DNA of 64,000 bases from Rhizobium redzepovicii (lineage in GTDB: Bacteria > Pseudomonadota > Alphaproteobacteria > Rhizobiales > Rhizobiaceae), in the NCBI RefSeq assembly GCF_019793435.1, contig NZ_JAILYH010000017.1, forward strand, positions 62,001-126,000. The letters are read 5' to 3'. This document shows, one piece after another, positions 27,686 to 36,957 of this stretch (its first letter is position 1; the number at the start of each line of letters is the position of its first letter). The notes beneath the pieces were generated by a model. It was not told the DNA's origin. It was given only the letters and a program-made list of their open reading frames with translations, and ran no database searches. The position numbers and the translations under genes were made by a program.

Positions 27686-27787
27686 GAAATATCCAAAAGA
27701 AATTCTATTTGTAGGATAGTCCTCCGTTTTGTGCTCATCCATCGAATAATTATTGACATTTCATTCGGTGTAAGAGAACGATTTTCG

Positions 27788-28660
27788 ATGACGTTCGAGC
27801 AGCTTTCGATCTTTGTGGCAGTGGCCGAGCGGCAGCATCTCACGCAGGCGGCTTCCGCTCTTCGACTGACACCCTCCGCAGTCAGCGCGTCCGTCAAGGC
27901 GCTGGAGACGTTCTATTGCGTGAAGCTCTTCGACCGGGTTGGCCGCGGCATTCAATTGACCAGGGAAGGGGCCGTCCTTTTGCGCGAGGCCAAGGAGACG
28001 CTGGCAAGAGTCAAAGCAACCGAGGCGGTTCTCGCCGAGCTTGGCAGGCTGAAGACCGGTACGCTCGACATCCATGCCAGTCAGACCATCGCCAACTATT
28101 GGCTGCCCTCGCGGCTCCTCGGCTTCTCCCACGCTTATCCGGGCATCGATATCGATCTGACGATCGGCAACACGATGACCGTGGCTGCGGCGGTCAAACA
28201 GGGCGACGCGGAACTGGGATTCATCGAAGGCATGGTCGACGAACCCACGCTTTCGAACTCCATGATCGCCAGCGACAGGCTGGTTCTTGTCGTCGGATCC
28301 GAAAACCGCGACGATATTGAAGCAGGGGACCTCGGCCGCCTCAAATGGATCATGCGGGAAGCGGGTTCCGGAACACGTTCGGTGCTCGAACAGTCGCTGC
28401 GCGAGCTTCACATCGATCCTTCCAAGCTCGACGTCTCGCTGGTGCTTCCCTCGAACGAAGCGGTATTGTCGGCCGTGAGAAGCTGCGGCTGTGTCACGGC
28501 GCTCTCCGAGGTGATCGTCATGCCCTTCGTCGAGAATGGCCAGTTGCGAATGCTCGAGGTCGAGCTTCCGCCGCGACGGTTCACCTTGCTCAGACATAAG
28601 GAGCGCCATCGAACTGCGCCCGCACGAGAATTCGAGGCATTCTGCCGTGCCCACGCCTGA
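27788..28660 (+). CDS. LysR-family regulator (YeiE/CysB-like position)
   Basis: Encodes 290 residues. The helix-turn-helix lies at the N terminus (FEQLSIFVAVAERQHLTQAA ... SAVSASVKALE), followed by a type 2 periplasmic-binding effector domain beginning GTLDIHASQTIANYWLP. The start at 27788 gives the normal LysR N terminus. It is divergent from the YeiH-like exporter, with about 100 bases between the starts, the standard arrangement for a LysR regulator and its target. The coinducer is unknown. Confidence 0.9.
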   Translation: MTFEQLSIFVAVAERQHLTQAASALRLTPSAVSASVKALETFYCVKLFDRVGRGIQLTREGAVLLREAKETLARVKATEAVLAELGRLKTGTLDIHASQTIANYWLPSRLLGFSHAYPGIDIDLTIGNTMTVAAAVKQGDAELGFIEGMVDEPTLSNSMIASDRLVLVVGSENRDDIEAGDLGRLKWIMREAGSGTRSVLEQSLRELHIDPSKLDVSLVLPSNEAVLSAVRSCGCVTALSEVIVMPFVENGQLRMLEVELPPRRFTLLRHKERHRTAPAREFEAFCRAHA

Positions 28661-29001
28661 TATGCCGGATTCCGTGGACAGCAGCCGTTAGAGCGATAAC
28701 TTCGAGAGCTCTAAACTCGAGAGCGATGTGGCGGTCGTTGGATCGCCTCCCGCTGTGATGGCGATCGTCGAGGCAGGGGACTGCCCTGAACCCACGGCAT
28801 TGCCATTCGGATTGACGATCGCTCCGCTGGGCCATCAGCAGATCGATCGACTGACGAAACTGCGGCCCGGTGCCTACCATGGAGGCTTCAGGAGCTTGTC
28901 CGCCGCCCTTGAGCGGGCTCTCGCGGCTGCGTCTGAACCGGATGATTTTAATCCGATCCGGCCTCAAATCATCCGATTCTAGGCTGGTGTGATTTCGCGC
29001 A
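28661..29001. other. Intergenic region with a candidate terminator
   Basis: No convincing gene is seen in 341 bases. The end holds an inverted repeat CGGATGATTT (28939-28948) / AAATCATCCG (28966-28975) with a 17-base loop. Lying between the convergent LysR and GGDEF-EAL genes, it may act as a weak bidirectional terminator. Short open frames here have no ribosome binding site. Confidence 0.5.
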
Positions 29002-31260
29002 TCAGCCTGCTTTCGTCAGTCCCTTGTGCTTCACGCGGCAAAATTCGATCAGCTGCTCCGACGTCATTGGCCGCGCCAGAGCATAGCCTTGCAGCAAATG
29101 GCAACCGAGATCTTTTAGGATCTTCGCGTGCTCCATTGTCTCGACGCCCTCGGCAACGATGTCGATGTTCTGTGACCGGCCGATTTCGATAATGGAGGAA
29201 ACCAGGCGGCGTTGAGACGGAGAGGCTATGATCGGCTTGATAATTTCGCGGTCGATCTTAAGTCGTCGCGGCTCAAACCGAAGCAGACTGATGATGCTGG
29301 CATGTTCCGTGCCGAAATCGTCGATCTCGATTTCAATGCCGAGCGCTTTGATTGCCGGAATGACCTCGTTGAGGGCAGGCTGAAGCTCGTCGAAGGAAAT
29401 TGTCTCGAGCAGCTCGAAACAGAGGCGACCCCTCGCTGCGGGAAGCCCGGACAGTTCGGCGAGCAAATTTGCCTGCGCCAGTCGGCGCGCCGATATATTG
29501 ACGGAGACACGCGGGATCTGCATTCCCAGGCTGTCCCATCTCGTCAGCTCGAACAGGGCCTTGTGCAGGATCAGCCTATCCATATCGCCGCTACGCCCCA
29601 GCCTTTCCGCGGCGCCGAGAAAATTGTTCGGGCCGAGCAGACCTTTTCGCGGGTGATCCCAGCGGGCGAGGGCCTCGACGCCTGATATAGCCAGCGTATC
29701 CGCATGGAATTGCGGCTGGAAGAATGCAACGAGCTCATCGCGGTCGAGCGCCAGATTGAACTCATCCGCCAATTCTTTTGAATGGATTGCGGCGCTGCGA
29801 AGCTCTTCGGTGAAAATGGCCGCGCGGCCGCGCCCTGCCTTCTTCGCTTCGTAGAGGGCCAAATCGGCATTGAGAAGCAACTGGCCGAGATCCCGCCCGG
29901 AGGCATGTTCAGTCTCCCAGGCGACACCGACGCTTGCTCCGACCACATACTCCGCCCCATCGATGAGGAGGGGCTGCTGGAGCGTGGCGACGATCTGCTT
30001 GGCCAATTCGGCTGCCTCAGGCTCGGGGTTGGCGCTCCACCTGGCGAAAATGAACTCGTCCCCACCGATCCGAGCCGCGACGTCGGTTGGGCCGGTCAAA
30101 TCGGCGAGGCGCGAAGCGGTTGTTTGAAGGACCATGTCACCGCCGGCATGCCCTTTCGTATCGTTGATCTCTTTAAATCGGTCGAGGTCGATATGAATGA
30201 GGATCAGACAGTCTTCGCCATCGGGTCTCTGTGGTTGCGAGATCATCTGGTCGACGAACCGTCGGTTAGCCAGCCCCGTCAGGGCGTCGCGCAACGACAG
30301 ATATTCCAGACGTTGCCGCGCTCGAACGAGCTTCTTCTTGTGAAGGCGAAGCTTCTCGATCGTTCGTTGGCGTGATTTGGTCAGGAAGCCGATCCAAATG
30401 ATCGGCGCAACGACACAGAGGCCCAACAAGCTCGCATAAAACTCAAAAACGCCGATTCCGTTATTTTGGCCCCATCCGTGCTTGGGCACGGCGCCGAAAG
30501 TCCACCGGCCATAAGCCATGTCAACGGATGTCGCGACCGGCTGCTTCGAAAAGGTTTCCAGACTTCCGAGGAAAACCTGTTTCGGCGAATTTGGCTCCGG
30601 CACGGTACTGATGGCAATCTCAAGCTCGGTCGATCCAAGGCCGCTATCACTATAGAGCCTTGGGATATCAATAATTCCGGAGAGCAGCCCCCAAAAGATC
30701 TGGCTGTTTCCGTCATCGATATAGATCGGACATCTGACGACGAAAGCGGTTCCGCCTTGGACGAGTTCCACTGGCCCTGTCAGAACGATATTGTGGGTGT
30801 TGCGCGCCAGCATCGCGGCAGCCCGTTGCTTGTCATTCTTTCGGTAATCGAGCCCGATGGCCTTTTCGTTTCCTTTCTCAGGATAAACCCATTTGACCAC
30901 CATGTCGGGCGCCGCAGCGAAACTGCGCAATTGTGAATCGGGCTGCAGGATCTGCGCGGCGAGTTTGGAAAATCCGTTCTGGCCCATTGCCGGGTCGACT
31001 GCGATGCCAGCCGCCAGACCTTGCAGCAGCTTCACATTGCTATTGAGGTTCGTCTGAAGCCGAGATGATATTGTGGCAAGCTCGCCCGCAACAATCGAGC
31101 GCTCCTCTGCCAGCGATCGCTCCAGCCGCCAGTTCGTTGCGACCCAGACGACAATAACTGCAATAACCGCCGCAAATAGTGCCGGAGCAAATGCGGTTGC
31201 ATGGCTGGCTGCGGAGGCAGCAAGGCCACGGAGTATCTTTGGATTTCTTCGAAACTTCAT
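29002..31260 (-). CDS. CHASE-GGDEF-EAL cyclic-di-GMP signalling protein
   Basis: Encodes 752 residues from the ATG at 31260. One membrane helix near residues 20-45 (FAPALFAAVIAVIVVWVAT) leads into an external CHASE-type sensor, and a second helix near 285-310 follows. The GGDEF domain has its signature intact (RIGGDEF). The EAL domain shows EALARWDHP, SVNISARRL, IDDFGTEHAS and IVAEGVET, so both the diguanylate cyclase and phosphodiesterase signatures look functional. Which activity prevails cannot be told. It would set c-di-GMP level in response to an external signal. No partner gene is adjacent. Confidence 0.92.
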   Translation of the reverse strand: MKFRRNPKILRGLAASAASHATAFAPALFAAVIAVIVVWVATNWRLERSLAEERSIVAGELATISSRLQTNLNSNVKLLQGLAAGIAVDPAMGQNGFSKLAAQILQPDSQLRSFAAAPDMVVKWVYPEKGNEKAIGLDYRKNDKQRAAAMLARNTHNIVLTGPVELVQGGTAFVVRCPIYIDDGNSQIFWGLLSGIIDIPRLYSDSGLGSTELEIAISTVPEPNSPKQVFLGSLETFSKQPVATSVDMAYGRWTFGAVPKHGWGQNNGIGVFEFYASLLGLCVVAPIIWIGFLTKSRQRTIEKLRLHKKKLVRARQRLEYLSLRDALTGLANRRFVDQMISQPQRPDGEDCLILIHIDLDRFKEINDTKGHAGGDMVLQTTASRLADLTGPTDVAARIGGDEFIFARWSANPEPEAAELAKQIVATLQQPLLIDGAEYVVGASVGVAWETEHASGRDLGQLLLNADLALYEAKKAGRGRAAIFTEELRSAAIHSKELADEFNLALDRDELVAFFQPQFHADTLAISGVEALARWDHPRKGLLGPNNFLGAAERLGRSGDMDRLILHKALFELTRWDSLGMQIPRVSVNISARRLAQANLLAELSGLPAARGRLCFELLETISFDELQPALNEVIPAIKALGIEIEIDDFGTEHASIISLLRFEPRRLKIDREIIKPIIASPSQRRLVSSIIEIGRSQNIDIVAEGVETMEHAKILKDLGCHLLQGYALARPMTSEQLIEFCRVKHKGLTKAG

Positions 31261-32028
31261 TAGTTTGCCGGCGCGGATGGACACAGATGCATCCTCGCAC
31301 AGTTTCTTTAAGGCAACGCTAAACCGGCTAGCCTGCGAGAAAAGCCGATCCGGTAGCGCGTCAAGACATCGTTTTGGTTGGAACGTTGGTCTGCCACGGC
31401 ACGATGGCCTGGCACAATCTGACTGGCTGCTCCTGGTTGCTGGGCAGATCGGGCAGGTGAGGGTGCACACATCGGCTTCAGCTTCCTAAGTTTCTATTCT
31501 CATGATCCTGGTGGATGGATATCCGCTTTATGCTCCAGCGTTTGAACGGGACCTCAGCGTGCTTCCAAAAATCGAATTGCTTGCCGACATTGACGTCGCT
31601 GGTCGCTGAACGACCTAGTGAACGAGTGATACCCGGCTGAGCACGCAGAAATGACTGCGGAACCTTGGACGATGCAGCGAGAGCTTCGCGAAGAAATTCG
31701 CCGTCCCGTGTGCTAGCTCGGATCGCTGCGCGACCATCGCGACGGGCTCGACATTCTACAGGACGAAACCTCCTGTAAGACGCCGCTATGGGAGGCTTGC
31801 CTCCAGCTTTGTTCTCAGGGATTGCCAGACAGCTGGCTTGTCATCTCGTCTCCCACGTAATCGAAAACGCGGGGAGTGTGCCATTCAAACTTTACAGAAA
31901 CAGGACACTTCAACTTTGCGGCCACACAAAAATCGCATAAGACAGATTATGGAACAACAGAATGCCTTTTTATTACAATGGCATATAGCGTCGCCACTCT
32001 CGCCGAGCTTGTCTTGTGCTCTGCGCAG
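31261..32028. other. Long intergenic region, possible decayed insertion sequence end
   Basis: No gene is supported in these 768 bases, and base composition drops towards the right. Two features stand out. One is a short stem TACAGGA / TCCTGTA at 31757-31777. The other is two imperfect direct repeats, TTCAAACTTTACA (31884-31896) and TTCAACTTTGCGG (31909-31921), spaced 25 bases apart, resembling the repeated ends of IS21-type elements. No transposase frame remains. Confidence 0.4.
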
Positions 32029-34179
32029 TTACTCCTGAAGTGTTGGGATCACTTTTGCCGGTCTTTGTAGCTCCGTAGCGGCGGCGGAAGCTGCTGCATC
32101 GGCCGTCCCGCTGGAAACATGAACCGTCGGAGTTGCAAACTGGATCCCTTTTTCCGCGAATGTCTTCTTGAGCATGGCCAGTGCCTTTCGGCGAACGCCG
32201 AATTGCTCGCCGGGTTTGGCCATGAACTTCAGGCGGATCTGCACACCGTAATCGGCCATCTGCTCGATCCCTTGCATTTTCAAGGGCTCGATGATGTTGG
32301 GCCCGAGTTCGGGATCGTCCAGCAGCTCGACGCCAATGCGCTTGATGGTCTTGCGGACCTCCTCAAGGTCGCTGTCATAGTTCAGGGTCAGCGTAATGAT
32401 ATCGATCACCCAGTCGCGGCTCAGGTTCTGCACCGCGCCGAGTTCGCCGAAAGGAACGATGGTGACCGGACCGCGGTGGTGCCGAAGGCGGATCGATCGC
32501 AGCGAGAAACCTTCGACTGTCCCTTTATATTTTGCCGCCTGAATATACTCACCGATGCGAAAGGCATCGTCGAACAGATAGAAGACGCCTGAGATGATAT
32601 CCTTGACGAGCGTTTGCGCGCCGAAGCCGACGGCGATGCCGACGACACCGGCGCCGGCCAGCAACGGTCCGATCTGAATGCCGACGGCATCCAGGATCAT
32701 CAGGAAGCCGACAGCGCCGATCGCCAGAAACAGCACGTTGCGAAGGATCGGAAGCAGGGTATTTAACCGCTGGCGCCGGCGCGCTTCGGGTCCGTCCAGA
32801 TGCCCCGCCTCCGCACTTCGCGACGCCACCGCCATCTGACTGTCGATCAGCGTGCTTGCGAGCTTCCAGATGACGTCGGTCACCAGCAGCACGATAACGA
32901 TGCGGATGCCTGCACGGATCAAACGGGTGGTCACCGTTTCGGCAGCGGCAAGGTCACTGAGATTGACATTCCAAGCGCGGGCAATCAGCAGCGCGGCGAC
33001 CACGATCAGGCCGTTCCGGAGCGTTTGCATGATGACGACGGACCATCCGACGATAGCCGGATCTTCGACGGCGTGTTCGCCGCCGGATCGTACGATGCGA
33101 CCGATGACATCACGCGCCACGGAAACGGTAAGCGGCAGAAGCGTCAGGACGATCAACGTCCAGAATACTCCGCGCAGCCCGGACACCCATAACAGCCACG
33201 ATAATACGATGCTCGCGCTGAAGCCGACGCAGACTAACCGGTTCACCGGCGGCCCGTCGGAACGGAAATGCCGCAGCCAAATCATCGTAATCAGCGTGAT
33301 CGAAACGACACCGAGCCACGCGGCGGTAAAGAGATCGACCAGGATGGGCGAAGCCCCGATGGTCTGGAACACTTCGATGATCGCCCAGCCGGCCGCCAGC
33401 ACGGCGACGATTGCGAGAAGCCAGTAATACCAGAACCAGGCAAGCGAGGTGACAAGCGTCAGAAGCCGCATATGCGGCAGCCGGGCGCCGGGCGCAATCA
33501 CGATGCGGCCGACAAGCACGCCAAGGCGCACCATCAGCGCCGCTGATAGCAGAATGAGCGCGATATCGCGAAACACGGCAGGCCAGGGAAAGAGGATAAA
33601 GGCGCCGAGGCTGCCGATGAGATAACCGACCAACGCGAGAAGGCCCATTGAAAGCCGGGCCGCATGGAGCTTGATCCGCTGCCGGACGGTGTCGGCAGGC
33701 GCGGTCAACACAAAATGAAGCAGCCCTCGCCCGGACCACCAGGCAAGGCGCTGCGCAGCGAATCCGCCTGCAATGAAGAGTGTCACCGCCAGGATCAGTC
33801 CGACAGCATCGATGCGATCATCCGTTTGGAAGACCCGGATCGCCGTTTGAACCTGTCCCGGAAGCGTTGGGACTGCATCGACGAGCGTGAGCAACCTTTG
33901 GCGTAGATCCTGCAATGCGGTGGCAATCGACGGCGGTGCCACCTCTTGCGGGGCCGCTGCCGGCTGCGCCGGTTCCTGAGTGCCGGGAACGATCCGGTTG
34001 ACCAGCGCGCGTCCGGCATCATCGTTGGGCAATTCGATGATAACCCGGATCGGTGCCGAGGAATTGGTCGGTTCGGCCGCTGGGGCGACGGTTACGCTCG
34101 CGAACACAAGCGTCGAAAATACCACCGTCAAGAATATCGACACTCTACCAAAAAAATGACGGTCGTCATTGATGCGCAT
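32029..34179 (-). CDS. Large MscS-family mechanosensitive channel
   Basis: Encodes 716 residues. An N-terminal signal-like segment (VSIFLTVVFSTLVFASVTVA) is followed by a periplasmic stretch and about eight additional membrane helices. The conserved MscS pore and beta domain lie at about 500-620 (LLAGAGVVGIAVGFGAQTLV, then GTVEGFSLRSIRLRHH). A C-terminal cytoplasmic domain completes it. The pore helix is rich in Gly and Ala as in MscS. The length corresponds to the YbiO/MscM-type larger channels. It releases solutes during hypo-osmotic shock. It is monocistronic, with long untranslated stretches on both sides. Confidence 0.9.
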   Translation of the reverse strand: MRINDDRHFFGRVSIFLTVVFSTLVFASVTVAPAAEPTNSSAPIRVIIELPNDDAGRALVNRIVPGTQEPAQPAAAPQEVAPPSIATALQDLRQRLLTLVDAVPTLPGQVQTAIRVFQTDDRIDAVGLILAVTLFIAGGFAAQRLAWWSGRGLLHFVLTAPADTVRQRIKLHAARLSMGLLALVGYLIGSLGAFILFPWPAVFRDIALILLSAALMVRLGVLVGRIVIAPGARLPHMRLLTLVTSLAWFWYYWLLAIVAVLAAGWAIIEVFQTIGASPILVDLFTAAWLGVVSITLITMIWLRHFRSDGPPVNRLVCVGFSASIVLSWLLWVSGLRGVFWTLIVLTLLPLTVSVARDVIGRIVRSGGEHAVEDPAIVGWSVVIMQTLRNGLIVVAALLIARAWNVNLSDLAAAETVTTRLIRAGIRIVIVLLVTDVIWKLASTLIDSQMAVASRSAEAGHLDGPEARRRQRLNTLLPILRNVLFLAIGAVGFLMILDAVGIQIGPLLAGAGVVGIAVGFGAQTLVKDIISGVFYLFDDAFRIGEYIQAAKYKGTVEGFSLRSIRLRHHRGPVTIVPFGELGAVQNLSRDWVIDIITLTLNYDSDLEEVRKTIKRIGVELLDDPELGPNIIEPLKMQGIEQMADYGVQIRLKFMAKPGEQFGVRRKALAMLKKTFAEKGIQFATPTVHVSSGTADAAASAAATELQRPAKVIPTLQE

Positions 34180-34334
34180 ATAGCCCTGGTCCCCAAGAAG
34201 CTGGCGTTGTTTCTAGCAACTTCGGACGTTGTGAAGCGTTGCGTAATCGACGTCAATCGACGACCTGTCTGGCGGGCGTAAAGCTCGCCGTGCCGCCGCC
34301 CCTGAAAACACGCCGGTCGGTTAACGGCGGTTGC

Positions 34335-35645
34335 TCATGATCGCACCGTTTTGAACCCTGCCCTGATCTCCTGACTGAAGAGTTCCGGCTCCTCCCAGGC
34401 CGCGAAGTGGCCGCCCGTGGGCGCGCGGTTATAGTAGACCAGCTTCGGATAGGCCTTCGACAACCAGTGCTTTGGCGGTTTGTAGACCTCTCCGGGGAAT
34501 ATGGTGACGGCGACCGGCACTTTGACCTCCGTGAGCTTTGCGCCCGCCATGGCGTTTTCGAAATAGATGCGGCCACTCGAGGGGCCGGTGTTCGTCAGCC
34601 AGTACAGCGTGATATTGTCGAGGATGACATCCTTGCCAAGCGCCTGTTCCGGATCGCCTCGGGTGAACACCCAGTCGGCGATCTTGTCGTAAAGCCAGGC
34701 GGCAAGGCCAACTGGCGAATCCGCAATGCCGTAACCGACTGTCTCCGGACGTGTGCTCATGATCGCGGCATAGCCGAAGCCGTTGTTGAGGAAGTTCCGC
34801 GCCTCATCGAAGACGACCTTCTCGTCCGCAGACAGATTGTCGGGAGCCGGCCCTCCATTTTTAAGAGCCTGGGCTGCATCCGATGGGAACGTCGTGGCCC
34901 GCTCGATCCTGTTGACATGGATGGCGAGCAGCCCATCGGGTGCCTGGCGACCCAGGGCGTCGCTGATGATGGCGCCCCAGTCGCCGCCTTGCGCGACATA
35001 GCGGTCATAGTCGAGCCGTTTCATCAGCACGTCCCAGGCAGCCGCTATCCGCTGCGGGTTCCAACCCGTCGTCGACGGCTTCCCGGAGAAACCGAATCCC
35101 GGGATCGAAGGGATCACCAGGTGGAAGGCATCCTCGGCCGTACCGCCATGCGCCGTCGGGTCCGTGAGCGGCCCGATGACATCGAGCAGTTCGAACACCG
35201 AACCCGGCCAGCCATGGGTCATGATCAGCGGCAGCGCGTTTTCATGACGGGAACGGACATGGATGAAATGGATGTCCACACCGTCGATATTGGTGAGAAA
35301 ATGCGGAAAGGCATTCAGCCTGCTCTCTGCCTTGCGCCAGTCGTAGGAGGCCTGCCAGTAGGCCACCAGCTCCTTCAGCCTGTCGGGCTCAACACCCTGC
35401 GAACGATCCGTGACGGTTTCACCGTCGGGCCATCGGGTTTCGGCAAGTCGCCGCCTGAGGTCCGTCAGCGCTGCCTCGGGGATCTCGGCCTTGAACGGTC
35501 GGATCTCTCCGATGGTTGCGCCGATGACGTCGGCGGCTTCCGACACCAGCGGAAGCAGAACGGCGGATAAGCCGGCCGCGGCACCCGATGACAGCAGCGT
35601 GCGTCGCGATAGAAGCCTTTGGTTCAAAGAGGTCAGCAGTGCCAT
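34335..35645 (-). CDS. Exported epoxide hydrolase (alpha/beta hydrolase, N-terminal EHN domain)
   Basis: Encodes 436 residues from the ATG at 35645, preceded by AAAGGA. A twin-arginine signal (SRRTLLSSGAAAGLSAVLLP, Arg14-Arg15) predicts Tat export. The epoxide-hydrolase N-terminal domain begins IRPFKAEIPEAALTDLRRRL. The oxyanion motif HGWPG and nucleophile elbow GGDWGA are present, and the catalytic His lies in GGHFAAWE. It hydrates epoxides to diols. It is transcribed away from the second alpha/beta hydrolase at 36000, with a 354-base region between them that carries a pair of palindromes. Confidence 0.9.
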   Translation of the reverse strand: MALLTSLNQRLLSRRTLLSSGAAAGLSAVLLPLVSEAADVIGATIGEIRPFKAEIPEAALTDLRRRLAETRWPDGETVTDRSQGVEPDRLKELVAYWQASYDWRKAESRLNAFPHFLTNIDGVDIHFIHVRSRHENALPLIMTHGWPGSVFELLDVIGPLTDPTAHGGTAEDAFHLVIPSIPGFGFSGKPSTTGWNPQRIAAAWDVLMKRLDYDRYVAQGGDWGAIISDALGRQAPDGLLAIHVNRIERATTFPSDAAQALKNGGPAPDNLSADEKVVFDEARNFLNNGFGYAAIMSTRPETVGYGIADSPVGLAAWLYDKIADWVFTRGDPEQALGKDVILDNITLYWLTNTGPSSGRIYFENAMAGAKLTEVKVPVAVTIFPGEVYKPPKHWLSKAYPKLVYYNRAPTGGHFAAWEEPELFSQEIRAGFKTVRS

Positions 35646-35999
35646 GACGTGTGTCCTTTCATGACAATGAGAGTCAACGGACAGGTTCGGCAAGGGGTGC
35701 CATTGGTGACCGCATAGGGTTCAATGTGATGTCAGTCATATCAGTTCTTCCTTATGTTGTCGCCGCTGCGCTCCGCCATCCCCCGCGAGCTGTCTCAAAT
35801 CGGCGGCTGGTGATTATTTGGGTGGCGCGACGCAGGGCCGGCACCCGGAGAAACTGAGAGGCAGCCTCTCGTTGGAAACTCAGCCTTGGCCAGCGCCGTC
35901 ACAGCGACCACGATCAAGAGGCTGCCTCTCAATTTTTCCAGCTACTGCGCGGTGACGGCGTGGCTACTTATGGACCTGTCGTTCAGGAAAGGAACTCAC
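35646..35999. other. Divergent promoter region between two hydrolase genes
   Basis: This 354-base region separates the divergent epoxide hydrolase and alpha/beta hydrolase genes. No gene is seen. Its right half contains two palindromes that together form a 15-base perfect inverted repeat (listed separately). Confidence 0.6.
35855..35931. repeat. Twin palindromes forming a 15-base inverted repeat
   Basis: TGAGAGGCAGCCTCT at 35855-35869 is the exact reverse complement of AGAGGCTGCCTCTCA at 35917-35931. Each copy is itself a palindrome around one central base (GAGAGGC-A-GCCTCTC and AGAGGC-T-GCCTCT). The copies are 62 bases apart, about six helical turns, and the second is followed by a run of five T. 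It could be a two-site operator with looping, a long stem-loop attenuator, or the ends of a tiny mobile element. Confidence 0.6.
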
Positions 36000-36950
36000 A
36001 TGTCCGAAGACAAAACCGAAAATAGGGCTGCATCGGCCGCAGCCACGCCATCCCTCCCCGTCGGAAAAATCTTCGCGTCCGCTGAAGCCCAGCACGGTGA
36101 CGTTGATTTCATCAAGGTCGACGAGATGCTCACGCTGAGGAGAATGATTGTTCGCGCGCCGGCGCCAAAAGGCACCGTGCTTTTCCTGCACGGGTTTCCG
36201 GAAACGCTGTTGGTCTGGAGGGACATTGCGAGCACGCTTGCTCGCGACTACGACGTCCACGCCTTTGATTGGCCGGGCTACGGCCAGTCGTCGCGCCCCG
36301 CGTTGCAATGGTTTTCCTATGCGCCCCAGGACTACGCGGCGGTGTTGAAGGCCTATATCGAGACGGCAGGCATCGACCGTTCGAACCTCGTGATCTATGC
36401 GACCGATATTGCCGCCCTCCCCGTTTTGCTGCTTGCTCTCGATGAGCCGGCGATCGCCAGGCGGATCATCGTCGGAGACTTCGCGCCATTCGACCGGCCG
36501 CAATACATGTGGGAGAACCTGCAGAATCTCAAAGCCGAGCCGACGGCCTCGCCGACCCGCGCCTATATGAACAAGACAAGCGACGAGATCCTTCAGAACG
36601 TGCACAGGCGCGGCCTGTCGCCGGCGGAACAATTCGATCTGCCGACCGACGTTCAGCAGGACTTGGTCCGTTCGTGGAACTTGGGCGGAATGACGTCGGC
36701 GGACGCCTTTGCCCATTACTACGCTCATTTCACGCGCGACCAGAACGTCCTCGAGGCCAACCTTGACCGGTTGAAGACGCCGGTCAAAGTCATCTGGGGC
36801 GAAAAGGACCTCTACATCAACAAGGAAATGGGCATCGAATTCGCCGCCAGGATCGGTGTTGAAATCAATATCCTGCCGGGTATCGGCCACTTTCCCCATC
36901 TGCAGAATGCGAAACAGACGGTTGAAGAAATCCGCGCATCATTCGGATAA
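36000..36950 (+). CDS. Alpha/beta hydrolase (haloalkane-dehalogenase / epoxide-hydrolase-like)
   Basis: Encodes 316 residues from the ATG at 36000, with AGGAAAGGAA just upstream. The oxyanion segment is LFLHGFPETLLVW. The nucleophile position is Asp136 in VIYATDIAAL, an unusual elbow lacking the flanking glycines. The catalytic His lies in GIGHFPH and an acid residue in WGEKDLY. The Asp nucleophile points to the dehalogenase/epoxide hydrolase branch. The first 25 residues are polar and alanine-rich with no signal peptide, so it is cytoplasmic. It ends 8 bases before the convergent LysR gene. Confidence 0.85.
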   Translation: MSEDKTENRAASAAATPSLPVGKIFASAEAQHGDVDFIKVDEMLTLRRMIVRAPAPKGTVLFLHGFPETLLVWRDIASTLARDYDVHAFDWPGYGQSSRPALQWFSYAPQDYAAVLKAYIETAGIDRSNLVIYATDIAALPVLLLALDEPAIARRIIVGDFAPFDRPQYMWENLQNLKAEPTASPTRAYMNKTSDEILQNVHRRGLSPAEQFDLPTDVQQDLVRSWNLGGMTSADAFAHYYAHFTRDQNVLEANLDRLKTPVKVIWGEKDLYINKEMGIEFAARIGVEINILPGIGHFPHLQNAKQTVEEIRASFG

Positions 36951-36957
36951 TGTTTTA

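Noticed and set aside
28728..28982. 84-codon forward frame after the LysR gene
   Set aside because: No ribosome binding site, no domain, and the inverted repeat at its end suggests a transcription terminator region instead.
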